Below are positions 63,326-64,000 of a stretch of DNA of 64,000 nucleotides, in pieces. Position 1 is the stretch's first letter. Every line of letters starts with the position of its first letter. Both the position numbers and the translations under genes were made by a program. Under the pieces are notes generated by a model, which was not told the origin of the DNA, searched no databases, and was given only the letters and a program-made list of their open reading frames with translations. Where the stretch lies: assembly GCA_963756425.1 (NCBI GenBank), contig CAVWNW010000015.1, positions 124,001 to 188,000 of the forward strand, read 5' to 3'. The stretch comes from DASQUK01 sp963756425 (GTDB lineage Bacteria; Actinomycetota; Acidimicrobiia; Acidimicrobiales; VFJN01).

Positions 63326-64000
63326 TCAGGCCTCGATCGGCACCCGCTCCAGGCCCAGCCCCAGCGACTCCAGCGTCTCGAATGGCTGGTGGTAGCCGCG
63401 TTCGAGGTGCTTGATGCCATGGAGCAGCGACGGCCCCTCGGCGACGGCGGCGGCGATGACCGAAGAGAATCCGGCCCGCACGTCGGGGATCGTGACCTCG
63501 GCGCCGTGCAGCTTGGACACGCCCCGTACCACCGCGGAATGCTTTGCGTTGGTGTCGTGGAAGCGGCACGCAGGCCCACCCAGGCAGGTGTCATAGAGCT
63601 CGATCTCGCAGCCCATCTGGGTGAGGGCGTCGACGTAGATCAGGCGGTCCTCGTAGACGGTCTCGTGGAGGACCGACATGCCCTCCGCCTGGGTCATGAG
63701 CACGATGAGCGGCGGCTGCCAGTCGGTCATGAACCCGGGATGGGTGTCGGTCTGCACCGCCGCGGTGCGCAGGCGGTCCGCGCTCGCCGAGATCCACTCG
63801 TCGGTGATCTCGAAGCGCGCGCCCATCTTCTGCAGGGTGTCGATGGCCGTGACCAGCCGGTCCTGGCCGCATCCGGCGACCCGCACCCGCCCCCCGGTCA
63901 TGAGCCCGGCCACCAGGTAGGAGAACGCCTCGAGCCGATCGCCCTGCAGCCGGATGGCGGCTCCACCGAGGCGTTCAACCCCCTCGATCACGATGCGCCG
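63326..64000 (-). CDS. murA: UDP-N-acetylglucosamine 1-carboxyvinyltransferase, C-terminal part (cut by window edge)
   Basis: The frame enters from the right edge; 224 codons of the C-terminal part are present. VIEGVERLGGAAIRLQGDRLEAFSYLVAGLMTGG (two motifs), MTDWQPPLIVLMTQAEGMSVLHETVYEDRLIYVDAL and ADVRAGFSSVIAAA-like DVRAGFSSVIAAAVAEG are the MurA blocks. Here TDWQP replaces the TDMQ seen in many MurA proteins. The enzyme starts peptidoglycan precursor synthesis. The N-terminal half with the fosfomycin-target Cys lies outside the window. Confidence 0.87.
   Translation of the reverse strand, partial: RRIVIEGVERLGGAAIRLQGDRLEAFSYLVAGLMTGGRVRVAGCGQDRLVTAIDTLQKMGARFEITDEWISASADRLRTAAVQTDTHPGFMTDWQPPLIVLMTQAEGMSVLHETVYEDRLIYVDALTQMGCEIELYDTCLGGPACRFHDTNAKHSAVVRGVSKLHGAEVTIPDVRAGFSSVIAAAVAEGPSLLHGIKHLERGYHQPFETLESLGLGLERVPIEA

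Overview
This window is the chromosomal replication-origin region of a high-GC actinobacterium, most likely class Acidimicrobiia or a close relative; the class is inferred from protein flavour and no marker was placed on a tree. The gene order matches, block by block, the order known around the Mycobacterium tuberculosis origin: pcnA, a DUF6049 protein, an MviN C-terminal-like kinase, sigM, its anti-sigma factor, trxB, trxA, parB, parA, rsmG, jag, yidC, yidD, rnpA, rpmH, dnaA, dnaN, recF, dciA, gyrB, gyrA, a DUF3566 gene and tRNA-Ile. A second conserved block runs ino1, padR, DUF5318, ponA, then rpsF, ssb, rpsR, rplI, dnaB. A mycothiol-type DinB/MDMPI enzyme, Ino1 and two ECF sigma/anti-sigma pairs also fit Actinobacteria.

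Layout. 0-3.2 kb: a type II fatty-acid synthesis operon (fabF end, acyl-CoA carboxylase carboxyltransferase, fabI, fabZ). 3.2-8.4 kb: metabolic singletons, two tandem DUF899 genes and a small membrane protein with a probable leaderless mRNA. 8.4-10.7 kb: an accessory patch with a secreted vanadium-haloperoxidase-like protein between a decayed tRNA-Ile 3' half and an intact tRNA-Ile(GAT). 10.7-22 kb: the minus-strand replication arm from the DUF3566 gene to dnaA, with DnaA-box-like clusters on both sides of dnaA. 22-28.2 kb: the plus-strand arm, where rpmH appears nested inside rnpA, followed by yidD, yidC, jag, rsmG, a phased parS array and parAB.

28.2-38.3 kb: thioredoxin system, sigM with its anti-sigma factor, a catalytically complete kinase that corresponds to the C-terminal half of MviN without the MurJ flippase, DegV, DUF6049, GNAT and a frameshifted histone-deacetylase-like gene. 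38.3-45 kb: CCA-adding enzyme, methyltransferase, SpoIIE-type phosphatase, ferritin-like protein and a SigK/RskA-like pair. 45-52.5 kb: ino1, padR, DUF5318, ponA, panB and a DUF192 lipoprotein. 52.5-57.3 kb: rpsF-ssb-rpsR-rplI and a dnaB interrupted by an intein in its Walker A loop. 57.3-64 kb: a quinone oxidoreductase behind a SoxR-like promoter, a class B PBP, an aspartoacylase-rimK-retropepsin cassette and the start of murA.

The most notable unexplained signals are a roughly 125-bp dispersed noncoding element present twice in opposite orientation (30.15 and 57.27 kb), the nested rpmH/rnpA arrangement, the near-regular parS spacing and the SoxR-like promoter at 58.4 kb. No CRISPR array, transposase, integrase or rRNA gene was seen. 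All statements come from reading the sequence; no database search or folding program was run.
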